NCBI RefSeq assembly: GCF_008327685.1
Contig: NZ_BDDE01000027.1
Coordinates: forward strand, 112,230-176,229
DNA length: 64,000 bases
Direction of reading: 5' to 3'
Source: Actinomadura sp. K4S16
GTDB lineage: Bacteria > Actinomycetota > Actinomycetes > Streptosporangiales > Streptosporangiaceae
Position numbers and translations under genes: made by a program. Under the pieces are notes generated by a model. That model ran no database searches. It saw only the letters and a program-made list of their open reading frames with translations, and was not told where the DNA came from. Position 1 is the stretch's first letter. The number at the start of each line of letters is the position of its first letter. This document shows, piece after piece, positions 26,873-35,830 of the stretch.

Positions 26873-27775
26873 TCAGGACGTGAGCTGCTGGATCAGCGGG
26901 CCCATCTGCTCGCCCACGTTCCCGAACACGGTCAGCGGCTCGTTGGCGCTGATGGCCGCCCAGTTGTCCCGGACGTCCTCGACCGACAGCGTCGCATTCT
27001 GCCCGTAGCCGGGGCCCTCCGCCACGAAGATCTTCGCGATCCGGCCGCCGCCGACCGTGTAGACCTGGCCGGAGTCCTCGACCGAGTCGTGGACGAGGTA
27101 GGCGACGAGCGGCGTCACCTGCTCGACGCCGAGCTTGTCGGCGAAGTCGGCGGGCAGCAGGTCCTCGGTCATGCGGGTCCAGGCCACCGGGGCGATCGCG
27201 TTGGCCTTGATGTTGTACTTCGCGCCCTCCTGGGCGAGGGTCTTGGTGAACCCGACGAGGCCCATCTTGGCCGTGCTGTAGTTGGCCTGGCCGAAGTTGC
27301 CGAACAGGCCCGCGGGCGACGAGGTGTTCACGATCCGGCCGTAGCCCTGCTCGCGCAGGTGCGGCCAGGCGGCGCTGGAGACCAGGAACGAGCCGCGCAG
27401 GTGGACGGCGATGACCGCGTCGAACTCCTCGACCGACATGTTCTTGAACGACTTGTCGCGCAGGATGCCCGCGTTGTTGACCACGATGTCGACCTTGCCG
27501 AACGCGTCCAGCGCGGTCTTGACGATCGCCTGGGCGCCCTCGGGGGTGGCGACGTTGTCGGGGTTCGCGACGGCCTCGCCGCCGTTCTTCTTGATCTCGT
27601 CCACGACCTCCTGGGCGGGGCCGGCGGAGGCGCCGGTACCGGTCCGGTCACCGCCGAGGTCGTTGACGACGACCTTGGCGCCGCGCGCGGCGAGCTCCAG
27701 CGCGTGCTGGCGGCCGAGGCCGTGGCCAGCCCCGGTCACGACCGCCACGCGGCCGTCGTAGCGCAGTTCCGACAT
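26873..27775 (-). CDS. SDR family oxidoreductase (3-hydroxyacyl-CoA dehydrogenase type)
   Basis: A 300-residue protein; ATG 27775 with GGAGACACGAG just upstream. Cofactor motif VAVVTGAGHGLGRQHALELA, NNAG in DIVVNNAGILRDKSF, catalytic Ser in RIVNTSSPAGLFG and YxxxK in QANYSTAKMGLVGF. The insertion VVNDLGGDRTGTGAS and the long C-terminal part (YTVGGGRIAKIFVAEGPGY, LSVEDVRDNWAAI) are typical of the peroxisomal multifunctional enzyme type 2 / HSD17B4-like group acting on 3-hydroxyacyl-CoA. It is coupled to the following enoyl-CoA hydratase. Confidence 0.88.
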   Translation of the reverse strand: MSELRYDGRVAVVTGAGHGLGRQHALELAARGAKVVVNDLGGDRTGTGASAGPAQEVVDEIKKNGGEAVANPDNVATPEGAQAIVKTALDAFGKVDIVVNNAGILRDKSFKNMSVEEFDAVIAVHLRGSFLVSSAAWPHLREQGYGRIVNTSSPAGLFGNFGQANYSTAKMGLVGFTKTLAQEGAKYNIKANAIAPVAWTRMTEDLLPADFADKLGVEQVTPLVAYLVHDSVEDSGQVYTVGGGRIAKIFVAEGPGYGQNATLSVEDVRDNWAAISANEPLTVFGNVGEQMGPLIQQLTS

Positions 27776-27831
27776 CTCGTGTCTCCTCACATCGCACCGA
27801 CTACGCCCCCAGGTAATCATCGGGGGGTTAC

Positions 27832-27845
27832 CAGTGGTACCACTG
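27832..27845. promoter_or_regulatory. Perfect 14-bp palindrome, candidate operator
   Basis: CAGTGGTACCACTG lies 56 bases upstream of the leftward SDR start in the 245-base divergent gap, flanked by GGTTAC and AACC. The position suits a repressor of the SDR/enoyl-CoA hydratase pair; no regulator gene is adjacent. Confidence 0.45.
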
Positions 27846-28020
27846 AACCGAATCGCGCTCGGCCGCGACCCCCGGGGTTCCTTCCCGGCCGTGCGCCGGA
27901 TCAGTCCCGCGTAGGGTGGGACGAGGGAGGAAGTTGCGGAGATCGCCGCAATTCTCCCGTGCCTGCCGCGTAGTCTCCTCACTCGTCGACGCCGCCAGGA
28001 GCAACGGAGGTCCCGTCTCG

Positions 28021-29085
28021 ATGAGCCTCGCCGACGCGTCCCCGTCCGGCCGCCGCCACCGCGTGGTCCAGTGGGCGACGGGCGCGCTCGGCCGCAGCGC
28101 GATCCGGGGGGTCCTCGACCGCGACGACATGGAGCTCGCCGGCGTGTGGGTGCACACCCCGGCCAAGGTGGGCGCCGACGCCGGGACGCTGGCGGGCCGC
28201 GACCCGGTCGGCGTCACCGCGACCGGCGACCTCGGCGAGATCCTCGACCTGAAGGCCGACTGCGTCGTCTACGCCCCGAGCCCCGCGCGCGACCGGTTCG
28301 CCGAACTGGAGACGATCTGCGCGCTGCTGGCGTCCGGCAAGAACCTGATCTCCCTCAGCGGGCTGGTCTACCCGCAGGCGCACGGCCCGTTCTTCGTGAA
28401 CGAGCTGGAGCAGGCCTGCAAGCGCGGCGGGGTGTCGGTGCACGGCAGCGGCGTCAGCCACGGCTTCATGGCCGACGTGATGCCGCTGGTGCTGTCGCGG
28501 CTGTCCCGCCGGATCACCCACGTCTACGCCCGCGAGTGCACCGACTTCGCCCGGCACCCCTCCTGGCGGATGGTCCACCGCGTGCTCGGGTTCGGCAAGG
28601 ACGAGGAGGCGTACCTGCGCGCGCTGCGGCCCACCCGCGCCGCGATGCGCATGCTGTTCTCCGAGAGCCTGCACCTGATCGCCGCCGGGCTCGGCGTCGA
28701 GCTGGACGAGATCGACGTTGACGTCGACCACCGGCTGGCCGGCGCCGACCTCTCCACCGCCGCCGGGCCGATCCCGCGCGGCACGGTCGCCGCCGCCCGC
28801 TGGACGTTCAGCGGCATCGCCGCCGGCCGCCCCGTCATCACCGTCGAGGTCGTGCACAAGGCCGACGCCGCGCGGATGCCCGACGAGTGGGGCCGGCCCG
28901 GGTACTCGCTGCGCGTGGACGGCCGGCCCTCGCTCACGCTGTCGGCCGGCGAGGAGTGGGTCTCCGACGCGGTCTCCGCGGCGTCCGCGCACGCGCTGAA
29001 CTCCGTCCCGGCCGTCTGCGCCGCCGACCCCGGCATCCGCACCTACCTCGACCTGCCGATGATCACCGGCCAGATGCACCTCTGA
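28021..29085 (+). CDS. NAD(P)H-dependent amine dehydrogenase / dihydrodipicolinate-reductase-like protein
   Basis: A 354-residue protein from ATG 28021, with GGAGG about 12 bases upstream. N-terminal Rossmann segment: HRVVQWATGALGRSAIRGVL, with the partner LAGVWVHTPAKVGADAG. This opening (V-Q-W-x-T-G-x-x-G) is typical of the 2,4-diaminopentanoate dehydrogenase and DAP-reductase-like family, common next to acyl-CoA metabolism genes in mycobacteria and relatives. The C-terminal substrate domain contains VHGSGVSHGFMADVMPLVLS and YLDLPMITGQMHL. The substrate is unknown. It is divergent from the SDR/crotonase pair. Confidence 0.8.
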   Translation: MSLADASPSGRRHRVVQWATGALGRSAIRGVLDRDDMELAGVWVHTPAKVGADAGTLAGRDPVGVTATGDLGEILDLKADCVVYAPSPARDRFAELETICALLASGKNLISLSGLVYPQAHGPFFVNELEQACKRGGVSVHGSGVSHGFMADVMPLVLSRLSRRITHVYARECTDFARHPSWRMVHRVLGFGKDEEAYLRALRPTRAAMRMLFSESLHLIAAGLGVELDEIDVDVDHRLAGADLSTAAGPIPRGTVAAARWTFSGIAAGRPVITVEVVHKADAARMPDEWGRPGYSLRVDGRPSLTLSAGEEWVSDAVSAASAHALNSVPAVCAADPGIRTYLDLPMITGQMHL

Positions 29086-29110
29086 GCGCTCCCGGCATCG
29101 GGACGGCCGG

Positions 29111-29806
29111 TCAGGACGGCAGCGTCGACGCCGACTCGTCCGCTTCCTCTTCCTCGTCCTCGGCGGCCTCCTCGGCGGCCTGCGCCTCGGCCTCCTCGCG
29201 CGCCTCCCGGCGGTGCTTGCGGACGCTCCAGACCACCAGCGCGACGACGGCCGCGGCCGCCAGCCCGATCGCCAGGCCCCGCCCCGCGAGCTTGGCCGCG
29301 TGCTCGAACGCCGTGCCCGCGAAGAAGCCGCCGAGCGTGAACGTCACGACCCAGACGACGCCGCCGATGACGTTGAAGAGCAGGAACTTCGGATACGGCA
29401 GCCGCGAACTGCCCGCGAGGGCCGGCATGAGCGCCCGCAGCAGCGCCGTGAACCGTCCGATGAACACCGCGAACGCGCCGCGCCGGCGGATCAGGTCCTG
29501 CGCGGCCGCGACCTTCGCGCGGTGTCTTCGCATCATCTTGACGTCCAGCAGCCGCGGCCCGTACTTGCGGCCGATCTCGTAGCCGACCGAGTCGCCCGTC
29601 ACGGCGGCGAAGACCGCGATGACCAACAGCAGCGGCAGCGACAGGACGTGCTGGCTGGCGAGGACGCCGCCGACCACGATCGCCGTCTCGCCGGGGAACA
29701 CGAACCCGACGAACAGCGCTGCCTCGGCGAACACCAGCGCCGCGATGATCAGGTAGATCATCGCGGGCGGCAGGCCGTCCACCAGGGCGTTGAATTGCTC
29801 GAGCAT
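29111..29806 (-). CDS. DedA/SNARE-associated family membrane protein
   Basis: A 231-residue protein; ATG 29806 is preferred over an upstream frame start because the family begins near LEQFNALVDGLPP. Features are VFAEAALFVGFVFPGETAIV (conserved Glu and F-x-P-G-E), GDSVGYEIGRKYG, GAFAVFIGRFTALLRALMPA (F-x-x-R-F/P motif) and SSRLPYPKFLLFNVIGGVVW. About five hydrophobic segments precede a charged tail with a very acidic run near the end (EDEEEEADES). DedA proteins act in lipid flipping and membrane homeostasis; the exact role here is unknown. Confidence 0.9.
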   Translation of the reverse strand: MLEQFNALVDGLPPAMIYLIIAALVFAEAALFVGFVFPGETAIVVGGVLASQHVLSLPLLLVIAVFAAVTGDSVGYEIGRKYGPRLLDVKMMRRHRAKVAAAQDLIRRRGAFAVFIGRFTALLRALMPALAGSSRLPYPKFLLFNVIGGVVWVVTFTLGGFFAGTAFEHAAKLAGRGLAIGLAAAAVVALVVWSVRKHRREAREEAEAQAAEEAAEDEEEEADESASTLPS

Positions 29807-29959
29807 GGACCCCCGCCACCTCGTCGATCCGCCGGGCCGGCCTCGCGGCCGTTTCACACTGGATACCGACGGTTATGGTAGCCGCGGGGTTCCCGGACCC
29901 GGATCGCCCGCAGGGGTCGGTCTCCGGGTCGTCCTCACCTACTTGAGAGGGAGACGGGC

Positions 29960-30868
29960 ATGAGCGTGCAGGAGGTCGAGGGAGGCCGTTTCGTCCGGCA
30001 GGCGAACCGGTTCACCGAGCGGATCACCGCGGACGGGTCGAGCGGTCTGCCCGCCGAGCCCGGCAGGTACCGGCTCTTCGTCTCCTACGCCTGCCCGTGG
30101 GCCCACCGGACGCTCATCGTGCGGCGCCTGCTGGGCCTGGAGGACGTCATCGGCGTCGGGGTCGTCGACCCCATCCGGGACGAGAAGGGCTGGCGGTTCC
30201 CCGACCGCGACCCCGTGACCGGCGCCGTCTTCCTTTCGGAGCTGTACCTGTCCACGGACCCCGCGTTCCAGGGCCGCTACACCGTGCCCTGCATCTGGGA
30301 CACCGAGAGCGAGCGCCTCGTCACCAACGACTTCCCGAACATCACCACGATGTTCGAGACCGAGTTCACCGCCCACCACCGCCCCGGCGCGCCCGACCTG
30401 TACCCCGAGGCGCTGCGCCCCGAGATCGACGAGCTGAACGACCTCGTCTACCACACCGTGAACAACGGCGTTTACAAGGCCGGCTTCGCCACCTCGCAGG
30501 GCGCCTACGAGGAGGCCTTCGACGCCCTCTTCGACACCCTGGACCGGCTGGAGGAGCGCCTGGGCACCCGCCGCTACCTCTTCGGAGACGAGATCACCGA
30601 GGCCGACGTCCGGCTCTACCCGACGCTCGCCCGCTTCGACGCCGTCTACCACGGCCACTTCAAGTGCAACCTGCGGCGCCTCGCCGACTACGGCAACCTC
30701 TGGGGCTACGCCCGCGACCTGTACTCGATCCCGGCGTTCGGCGAGACCACTAACTTCGACCACATCAAGCGGCACTACTACGTGACGCAGCGCAACATCA
30801 ACCCGTCCGGCGTCGTCGCCAAGGGTCCGCTCGTGGACTGGACGTCCCCGCACGACCGGGGACGTTGA
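29960..30868 (+). CDS. Glutathionyl-hydroquinone-reductase-like GST (Xi class)
   Basis: A 302-residue protein. The N-terminal thioredoxin fold holds the catalytic RLFVSYACPWAHRTLIVRRL (Cys of C-P-W-A-H). Then LSTDPAFQGRYTVPCIWDTE and RLVTNDFPNITTMFETEF, a usual thiol-binding segment, and an all-helical C domain with LYHT-like VYHTVNNGVYKAGFA, YLFGDEITEADVRLYPTLAR, YGNLWGYARDLYSIP. Closest is the S-glutathionyl-hydroquinone reductase family. Actinomycetes make mycothiol rather than glutathione, so the physiological thiol may differ. Confidence 0.88.
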   Translation: MSVQEVEGGRFVRQANRFTERITADGSSGLPAEPGRYRLFVSYACPWAHRTLIVRRLLGLEDVIGVGVVDPIRDEKGWRFPDRDPVTGAVFLSELYLSTDPAFQGRYTVPCIWDTESERLVTNDFPNITTMFETEFTAHHRPGAPDLYPEALRPEIDELNDLVYHTVNNGVYKAGFATSQGAYEEAFDALFDTLDRLEERLGTRRYLFGDEITEADVRLYPTLARFDAVYHGHFKCNLRRLADYGNLWGYARDLYSIPAFGETTNFDHIKRHYYVTQRNINPSGVVAKGPLVDWTSPHDRGR

Positions 30869-30930
30869 CGGCCTCTGCCTCGTTATGCTGGCGCACCTCC
30901 TGTAATCCGCACGAGAGGCACGACCCGACC

Positions 30931-31602
30931 ATGCGCAGCCAGTTCTTCGGCAACCTCGAGCAGGGCCAGCAACTCCCCGGCCACTTCGCCCTCCAGAACT
31001 CCAAGATGCTCCGGATCCACCTGAACGGCGACGTCCTCGCCCGGCAGGGGTCCATGGTCGCCTTCCAGGGCCAGATGGAGTTCGACTACGAGGGCGCGGG
31101 CGGCATCGGCAAGTTCATGAAGAAGGCCCTGACCGGCGAGGGCGTCCCCCTCATGCGCGTCAAGGGCCAGGGACTGCTGTTCGTCGCCAACGACGCCGAC
31201 GACATCCACCTGTTCTACCTGGAGAACGAGGGGATCACCGTCAACGGCAAGAACATCCTCGCCTACGACTCGCACCTGCAGTCCGACATCCAGCGCGTCC
31301 AGGGCGCCGGCATCGCCGCGGGCGGCCTGTTCAACACCACCCTCCAGGGCACCGGCTGGGTGGCGCTGACCACGCACGGGACGCCCGTGATGCTCGACTG
31401 CGGCCGCGCCCCCACGTTCGCCGACGGCCAGTCCGCCGTCGCGTGGAGCACCAGCCTCCAGGTCGGTGTGAACCGCACCTTCAAGGCCGGCGCCCTCATC
31501 GGCCGCGGCAGCGGCGAGGCGATGCAGCTCGCCTACCAGGGCCAGGGCTTCGTCCTCATCCAGGCTTCCGAAGGCCCCACGGTCGCACCGCACACTCACT
31601 GA
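30931..31602 (+). CDS. AIM24 family protein
   Basis: A 223-residue protein from ATG 30931, with GAGAGG about 12 bases upstream. It is beta-rich with many Gly residues: SKMLRIHLNGDVLARQGSMV, AFQGQMEFDYEGAGGIG, RVKGQGLLFVANDADDIHLF, TLQGTGWVALTTHGTPV, LIGRGSGEAMQLAYQGQGFV. This is the AIM24/TRAP-like beta-barrel family. Mitochondrial AIM24 is linked to cristae organisation; bacterial members have no settled function. It is followed by a clear terminator hairpin. Confidence 0.85.
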   Translation: MRSQFFGNLEQGQQLPGHFALQNSKMLRIHLNGDVLARQGSMVAFQGQMEFDYEGAGGIGKFMKKALTGEGVPLMRVKGQGLLFVANDADDIHLFYLENEGITVNGKNILAYDSHLQSDIQRVQGAGIAAGGLFNTTLQGTGWVALTTHGTPVMLDCGRAPTFADGQSAVAWSTSLQVGVNRTFKAGALIGRGSGEAMQLAYQGQGFVLIQASEGPTVAPHTH

Positions 31603-31628
31603 CCCCACGAAGATCGCCTGGTAGATCT

Positions 31629-31654
31629 TGCCGAAGGCACGGCCCTGCCTTCGG
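31629..31654 (+). terminator. Hairpin after the AIM24 gene
   Basis: GCCGAAGGCA (31629-31638) and TGCCTTCGGC (31645-31654) form a perfect 10-bp stem with a 6-base loop, 27 bases after the stop. Confidence 0.75.
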
Positions 31655-31785
31655 CGGGTTCGGCCAACGCGGGGGGACGGCGGGGGCGGGCTTGCGACAC
31701 GCTGGCATGGTTCGGGGGCAAGTGCGAGTAGCCTTGTTGCGTCTCAGAACTTACCTGCGAGCTGCGGAAGAGGGCGATCTCCGCC

Positions 31786-34700
31786 GTGTCGACAGAGTCG
31801 TCGCAAACAAGTGCCGACCCGAAGATGACCGATTTCGGCGCCAACGAGTGGCTGGTCGACGAGCTGTACCAGAAGTACCTCGACGACCCGAACTCCGTTG
31901 ACGAAGCCTGGTGGAACTTCTTCGCGGACTACCAGCCGGACAGCCGGCCCGCGTCCGCCACCCCCCAGGCCCCCGCCGACGGCGCGGCCCCGAGGGCCGC
32001 GAACGGCACCGCGGCCGCTCCGCCGACACCGCAGCCGCCGGCCGCGCCGCCGAAGGCCCCGGCCAAGCAGGCCGCCAAGGCGCCGGCCCCCAAGGCCGAG
32101 AAGCCGGCCCCCCCGCCGGTGCCGGCGGGCGCCGAGGAGGTCCGGCTGCGCGGCGTCGCCGCCCGGACGGCCACCAACATGGAGGCCAGCCTCGCGGTGC
32201 CGACGGCGACGAGCGTGCGCGCCGTCCCGGCCAAGCTGCTGATCGACAACCGCATCGTCATCAACAACCACCTCAAGCGCGGGCGCGGCGGCAAGGTCTC
32301 CTTCACGCACCTCATCGGGTACGCGATCGTCAGGGCGCTGACCGCGATGCCCGAGATGAACGCCGCGTTCACCGAGGTGGACGGCAAGCCGGTGCTGATC
32401 AGGCCCGAACACGTCAACTTCGGGCTGGCCATCGACCTGCAGAAGGACGACGGTTCGCGGCAGCTGGTCGTGCCGAGCATCAAGGCCGCCGAGACGCTGG
32501 ACTTCCGCCAGTTCTGGGCCTCCTACGAGGAGATCGTCCGCAAGGCCCGCGGCGGCAAGCTCACCCTCGAGGACTTCCAGGGCACCACGATCAGCCTGAC
32601 GAACCCGGGCACGATCGGCACCGTCCACTCGGTGCCGCGGCTGATGCCCGGCCAGGGCACGATCATCGGCGTCGGCGCCATGGAGTACCCGGCCGAGTTC
32701 GCGGGCGCGTCCAGCGACACCCTGGCCCGCATGGGGATCAGCAAGGTGATGACGCTGACCTCCACCTACGACCACCGGATCATCCAGGGCGCGCAGTCCG
32801 GCGACTTCCTGCGCCGCATCCACCAGCTGCTGCTCGGCGAGGACGGCTTCTACGACGAGATCTTCGAGGCGCTGCGCATCCCGTACGAGCCGGTGCGCTG
32901 GGTCAAGGACATCTCCGCCACCCACGAGGACGACGTCGCCAAGGTCGCCCGCGTGCACGAGCTGATCCACGCCTACAGGGTCCGCGGCCACCTGATGGCC
33001 GACACCGACCCGCTGGAGTACAAGCAGCGCCGCCACCCCGACCTCGACATCCTCAAGCACGGCCTCACCCTGTGGGACCTGGAGCGCGAGTTCGCGACCG
33101 GCGGGTTCGGCGGCAAGCCGACGATGAGGCTGCGCGAGATCCTCGGCGTGCTGCGGATGGCGTACTGCCGGACGGTCGGCATCGAGTACATGCACATCCA
33201 GGACCCGGAGGAGCGCGCCTGGATCCAGGAGCGCGTGGAGGTCCCGCACGAGAAGCCCTCGCGCGAGGAGCAACTGCACGTGCTGCGGCGGCTGAACAGC
33301 GCCGAGGCCTTCGAGACGTTCCTGCAGACGAAGTTCGTCGGGCAGAAGCGGTTCTCCCTGGAGGGCGGCGAGTCGGTCATCCCGCTGCTCGACTCGGTGA
33401 TCTCGGCGGCGGCGAAGGCCAGCCTGGACGAGGTCGTGATCGGCATGGCGCACCGCGGCCGGCTGAACGTCCTCGCCAACATCGTCGGCAAGTCCTACGG
33501 GCAGATCTTCGGCGAGTTCGAGGGCAATCTCGACCCGCGCAGCGCGCAGGGCTCGGGCGACGTGAAGTACCACCTCGGGGCGTCCGGCGACTTCGTCGCG
33601 AGCGACGGCTCCAAGATCCACACCGAGCTGGTCGCCAACCCCTCCCATCTGGAGACGGTCGACCCGGTGCTGGAGGGCGTCGTCCGCGCCAAGCAGGACC
33701 TCCTGGACGTCGGCGAGGCCGGCTTCACCGTCCTGCCGATCCTGATCCACGGCGACGCGGCGTTCGCCGGGCAGGGCGTGGTGGCCGAGACGCTGAACCT
33801 GTCGCAGCTGCGCGGCTACCGCACCGGCGGCTCCGTGCACGTGATCATCAACAACCAGGTGGGCTTCACCACGGCGCCGGAGTACTCGCGCTCCAGCGTC
33901 TACGCCACCGACGTCGCGCGGATGATCCAGGCGCCGATCTTCCACGTGAACGGCGACGACCCCGAGATGTGCGCGCGGGTGGCGCGGCTCGCGTTCGAGT
34001 ACCGGCAGACGTTCAAGAAGGACGTCGTCATCGACATGGTCTGCTACCGGCGGCGCGGCCACAACGAGGGCGAGAACCCCTCGTTCACGCAGCCGCTCAT
34101 GTACGACCTGATCGACGCCAAGCGGTCCGTGCGCAAGCTCTACACCGAGGCGCTGATCGGCCGCGGCGACATCACGGTGGAGGAGGCCGAGCAGGCCCTC
34201 CGCGACTACCAGGAGCAGCTGGAGCGGGCCTTCACCGAGACCCGCGAGGCCGTGAAGAAGCCCCTCGAACCCGGCTCGGTCGTGAAGCCGGACGTCGAGG
34301 AGCGCATCCCGATCGACCACGGCAAGGCCGGCTCGGCGATCCCGCAGGAGACCGTGAAGCGGATCATCGAGTCGCAGGTCAGCCTGCCGGAGGGCTTCAC
34401 CCCGCACCCGCGGCTCCAGCCGATCCTGCAGCGCCGCGCCCAGATGATCGAGGACGACGCGATCGACTGGGCGACCGGCGAGCTGCTGGCGATGGGCTCG
34501 CTTCTGATCGACGGCCACCCGGTGCGGCTCGTCGGGCAGGACACCCGGCGCGGCACGTTCGGCCAGCGGCACGCGGTGCTCGTCGACCGCAGGACGGGCG
34601 AGGAGTACACGCCGCTCAAGCAGTTCGGGCAGGGCGTGTCGAAGTTCTACGTGCACGACTCGCTGCTCAGCGAGTACGCGGCGATGGGCTTCGAGTACGG

Positions 34701-35496
34701 CTACTCGATGACCCGCCCCGACGCGCTCGTCTGCTGGGAGGCCCAGTTCGGCGACTTCGCCAACGGCGCCCAGTCGATCGTCGACGAGTACATCTCCTCC
34801 GGCGAGCAGAAGTGGGGCCAGCATTCGGGCGTCGTGCTGCTGCTGCCGCACGGCTACGAGGGCCAGGGGCCCGACCACTCGTCCGCGCGGATCGAGCGGT
34901 ACCTGCAGCTGTGCGCGCAGGACAACATGACGGTCGTCTACCCGACGACGCCGGCGAACTACTTCCACCTGCTGCGCTGGCAGGTCCTGTCGAACCGGCA
35001 CAAGCCGCTGGTCGTGTTCACGCCGAAGTCGCTGCTGCGGCTGAAGGCGGCCACGTCCCCGGTCGAGCAGATCACCGCCGGCGCGTTCCAGCCGGTCATC
35101 CCCGAGAGCGACCCGGCGATCGACCCGGCGGGCGTGCGGCGGGTGCTGCTCACCACCGGCAAGATCTACTACGACGTGGTGAAGGCCCGCCAGGCGGCCG
35201 GCGCGAACGACACCGCGGTCGTGCGGGTCGAGCGGCTCTACCCGCCGCCGGTCGACGAGATCAAGGCGGAGCTGGCCAAGTACCCGGCCGGCGTCGAGAT
35301 CGTCTTCGTGCAGGACGAGCCCGCCAACATGGGCGCCTGGCCGTTCATGGCGCTGAAGCTGCCGCACCACATCGAGGGGCTGAAGATGTCGCGGGTGTCG
35401 CGCCCGGCGTCCTCGTCCCCCGCGGTGGGGTCGGCGAAGCTGCACCAGGCGGAGCAGGACGCGCTGCTCGCGCGCCTGTTCGGCGAGCAGAAGTAG
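31786..35496 (+). CDS. kgd: Multifunctional 2-oxoglutarate decarboxylase/dehydrogenase (E1o with E2-like acyltransferase domain)
   Basis: A 1236-residue protein from a GTG start. The N terminus DEAWWNFFADY matches the E1o N-terminal segment, then a Pro/Ala/Lys linker (about 50-115). A succinyltransferase-like domain follows (about 115-360), with catalytic TSTYDHRIIQGAQSGDFL. The thiamine-diphosphate E1 region has IGMAHRGRLNVLANIVGK (about 550), IHGDAAFAGQGVVAETL (about 655), IINNQVGFTTAPEYS, GHNEGENPSFTQPLMY, and the C-terminal OxoGdeHyase_C end. This fusion is the actinobacterial Kgd/OdhA that runs the 2-oxoglutarate step of the TCA cycle with Lpd and a separate E2. In mycobacteria it is controlled by GarA; no GarA gene lies here. 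Confidence 0.95.
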   Translation: MSTESSQTSADPKMTDFGANEWLVDELYQKYLDDPNSVDEAWWNFFADYQPDSRPASATPQAPADGAAPRAANGTAAAPPTPQPPAAPPKAPAKQAAKAPAPKAEKPAPPPVPAGAEEVRLRGVAARTATNMEASLAVPTATSVRAVPAKLLIDNRIVINNHLKRGRGGKVSFTHLIGYAIVRALTAMPEMNAAFTEVDGKPVLIRPEHVNFGLAIDLQKDDGSRQLVVPSIKAAETLDFRQFWASYEEIVRKARGGKLTLEDFQGTTISLTNPGTIGTVHSVPRLMPGQGTIIGVGAMEYPAEFAGASSDTLARMGISKVMTLTSTYDHRIIQGAQSGDFLRRIHQLLLGEDGFYDEIFEALRIPYEPVRWVKDISATHEDDVAKVARVHELIHAYRVRGHLMADTDPLEYKQRRHPDLDILKHGLTLWDLEREFATGGFGGKPTMRLREILGVLRMAYCRTVGIEYMHIQDPEERAWIQERVEVPHEKPSREEQLHVLRRLNSAEAFETFLQTKFVGQKRFSLEGGESVIPLLDSVISAAAKASLDEVVIGMAHRGRLNVLANIVGKSYGQIFGEFEGNLDPRSAQGSGDVKYHLGASGDFVASDGSKIHTELVANPSHLETVDPVLEGVVRAKQDLLDVGEAGFTVLPILIHGDAAFAGQGVVAETLNLSQLRGYRTGGSVHVIINNQVGFTTAPEYSRSSVYATDVARMIQAPIFHVNGDDPEMCARVARLAFEYRQTFKKDVVIDMVCYRRRGHNEGENPSFTQPLMYDLIDAKRSVRKLYTEALIGRGDITVEEAEQALRDYQEQLERAFTETREAVKKPLEPGSVVKPDVEERIPIDHGKAGSAIPQETVKRIIESQVSLPEGFTPHPRLQPILQRRAQMIEDDAIDWATGELLAMGSLLIDGHPVRLVGQDTRRGTFGQRHAVLVDRRTGEEYTPLKQFGQGVSKFYVHDSLLSEYAAMGFEYGYSMTRPDALVCWEAQFGDFANGAQSIVDEYISSGEQKWGQHSGVVLLLPHGYEGQGPDHSSARIERYLQLCAQDNMTVVYPTTPANYFHLLRWQVLSNRHKPLVVFTPKSLLRLKAATSPVEQITAGAFQPVIPESDPAIDPAGVRRVLLTTGKIYYDVVKARQAAGANDTAVVRVERLYPPPVDEIKAELAKYPAGVEIVFVQDEPANMGAWPFMALKLPHHIEGLKMSRVSRPASSSPAVGSAKLHQAEQDALLARLFGEQK

Positions 35497-35510
35497 CGGT
35501 ACGGATTCGA

Positions 35511-35547
35511 CCCGAGGGCTCCGGTGCACCGCGCCGGGGCCCTCGGG
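35511..35547 (+). terminator. Hairpin between kgd and the DUF6104-like gene
   Basis: CCCGAGGGCTCCGG (35511-35524) pairs with CCGGGGCCCTCGGG (35534-35547) with one G-U pair and a 9-base loop, 15 bases after the kgd stop. It would limit, not necessarily abolish, read-through into the small gene at 35568. Confidence 0.65.
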
Positions 35548-35567
35548 CTTCCATGGGGAGAGACGGC

Positions 35568-35744
35568 ATGTACTTCACCGACCGGGGCATCGAGGAACTG
35601 GTCGACCGGCGCGGCGCGGAGGAGGTCAGCCTGGAGTGGCTGGCCGGCCGGCTGCGCGAGTTCGTCGACCTGAACCCCGAGTTCGAGACCCCCGTCGACC
35701 GCCTCGCCACCTGGCTGGCCAGGCTGGACGACGAGGAGGACTAA
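35568..35744 (+). CDS. DUF6104-like 58-residue protein
   Basis: Starts at ATG 35568, with GGGGAGAGACGGC upstream, and encodes 58 residues: an opening MYFTDRGIEELVDRRG, a central VSLEWLAGRLREFVDLNPEF and an acidic end LATWLARLDDEED. I recognise this as the small protein usually found immediately after kgd in Streptomyces and relatives (DUF6104). It is strongly acidic and probably all-helical. The function is unknown; the conserved linkage suggests a role with the oxoglutarate dehydrogenase complex. It is hidden inside a long spurious frame overlapping kgd. Confidence 0.8.
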   Translation: MYFTDRGIEELVDRRGAEEVSLEWLAGRLREFVDLNPEFETPVDRLATWLARLDDEED

Positions 35745-35830
35745 CGCGACATGTCTTGACTTCCGGCGAACGCGACATATCGTGTTTACTGGATGCAGGC
35801 CTCGGACGAAGGGCACATCGCGATGTCGCG
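35745..35830 (+). promoter_or_regulatory. Promoter and repeated CGCGACAT sites before the DUF4097/padR pair
   Basis: CGCGACATGTC (35745-35755) and CGCGACATATC (35771-35781) are direct repeats 26 bp apart, and ATGTCGCG (35823-35830) is an inverted copy inside the coding region. Between the first two lies TTGACT (35756-35761), with a 16-base spacer to TATCGT (35778-35783). The ATG at 35793 is about 10 bases after the -10, so the message is near-leaderless. The sites are candidate binding sites for the downstream PadR protein. Confidence 0.5.

Noticed and set aside
31744..35529. A 1261-codon open frame on the strand opposite kgd.
   Set aside because: It is a GC-skew shadow: its sequence is low-complexity Arg/Leu/Asp/Val and the plus strand carries the fully recognisable Kgd motifs.
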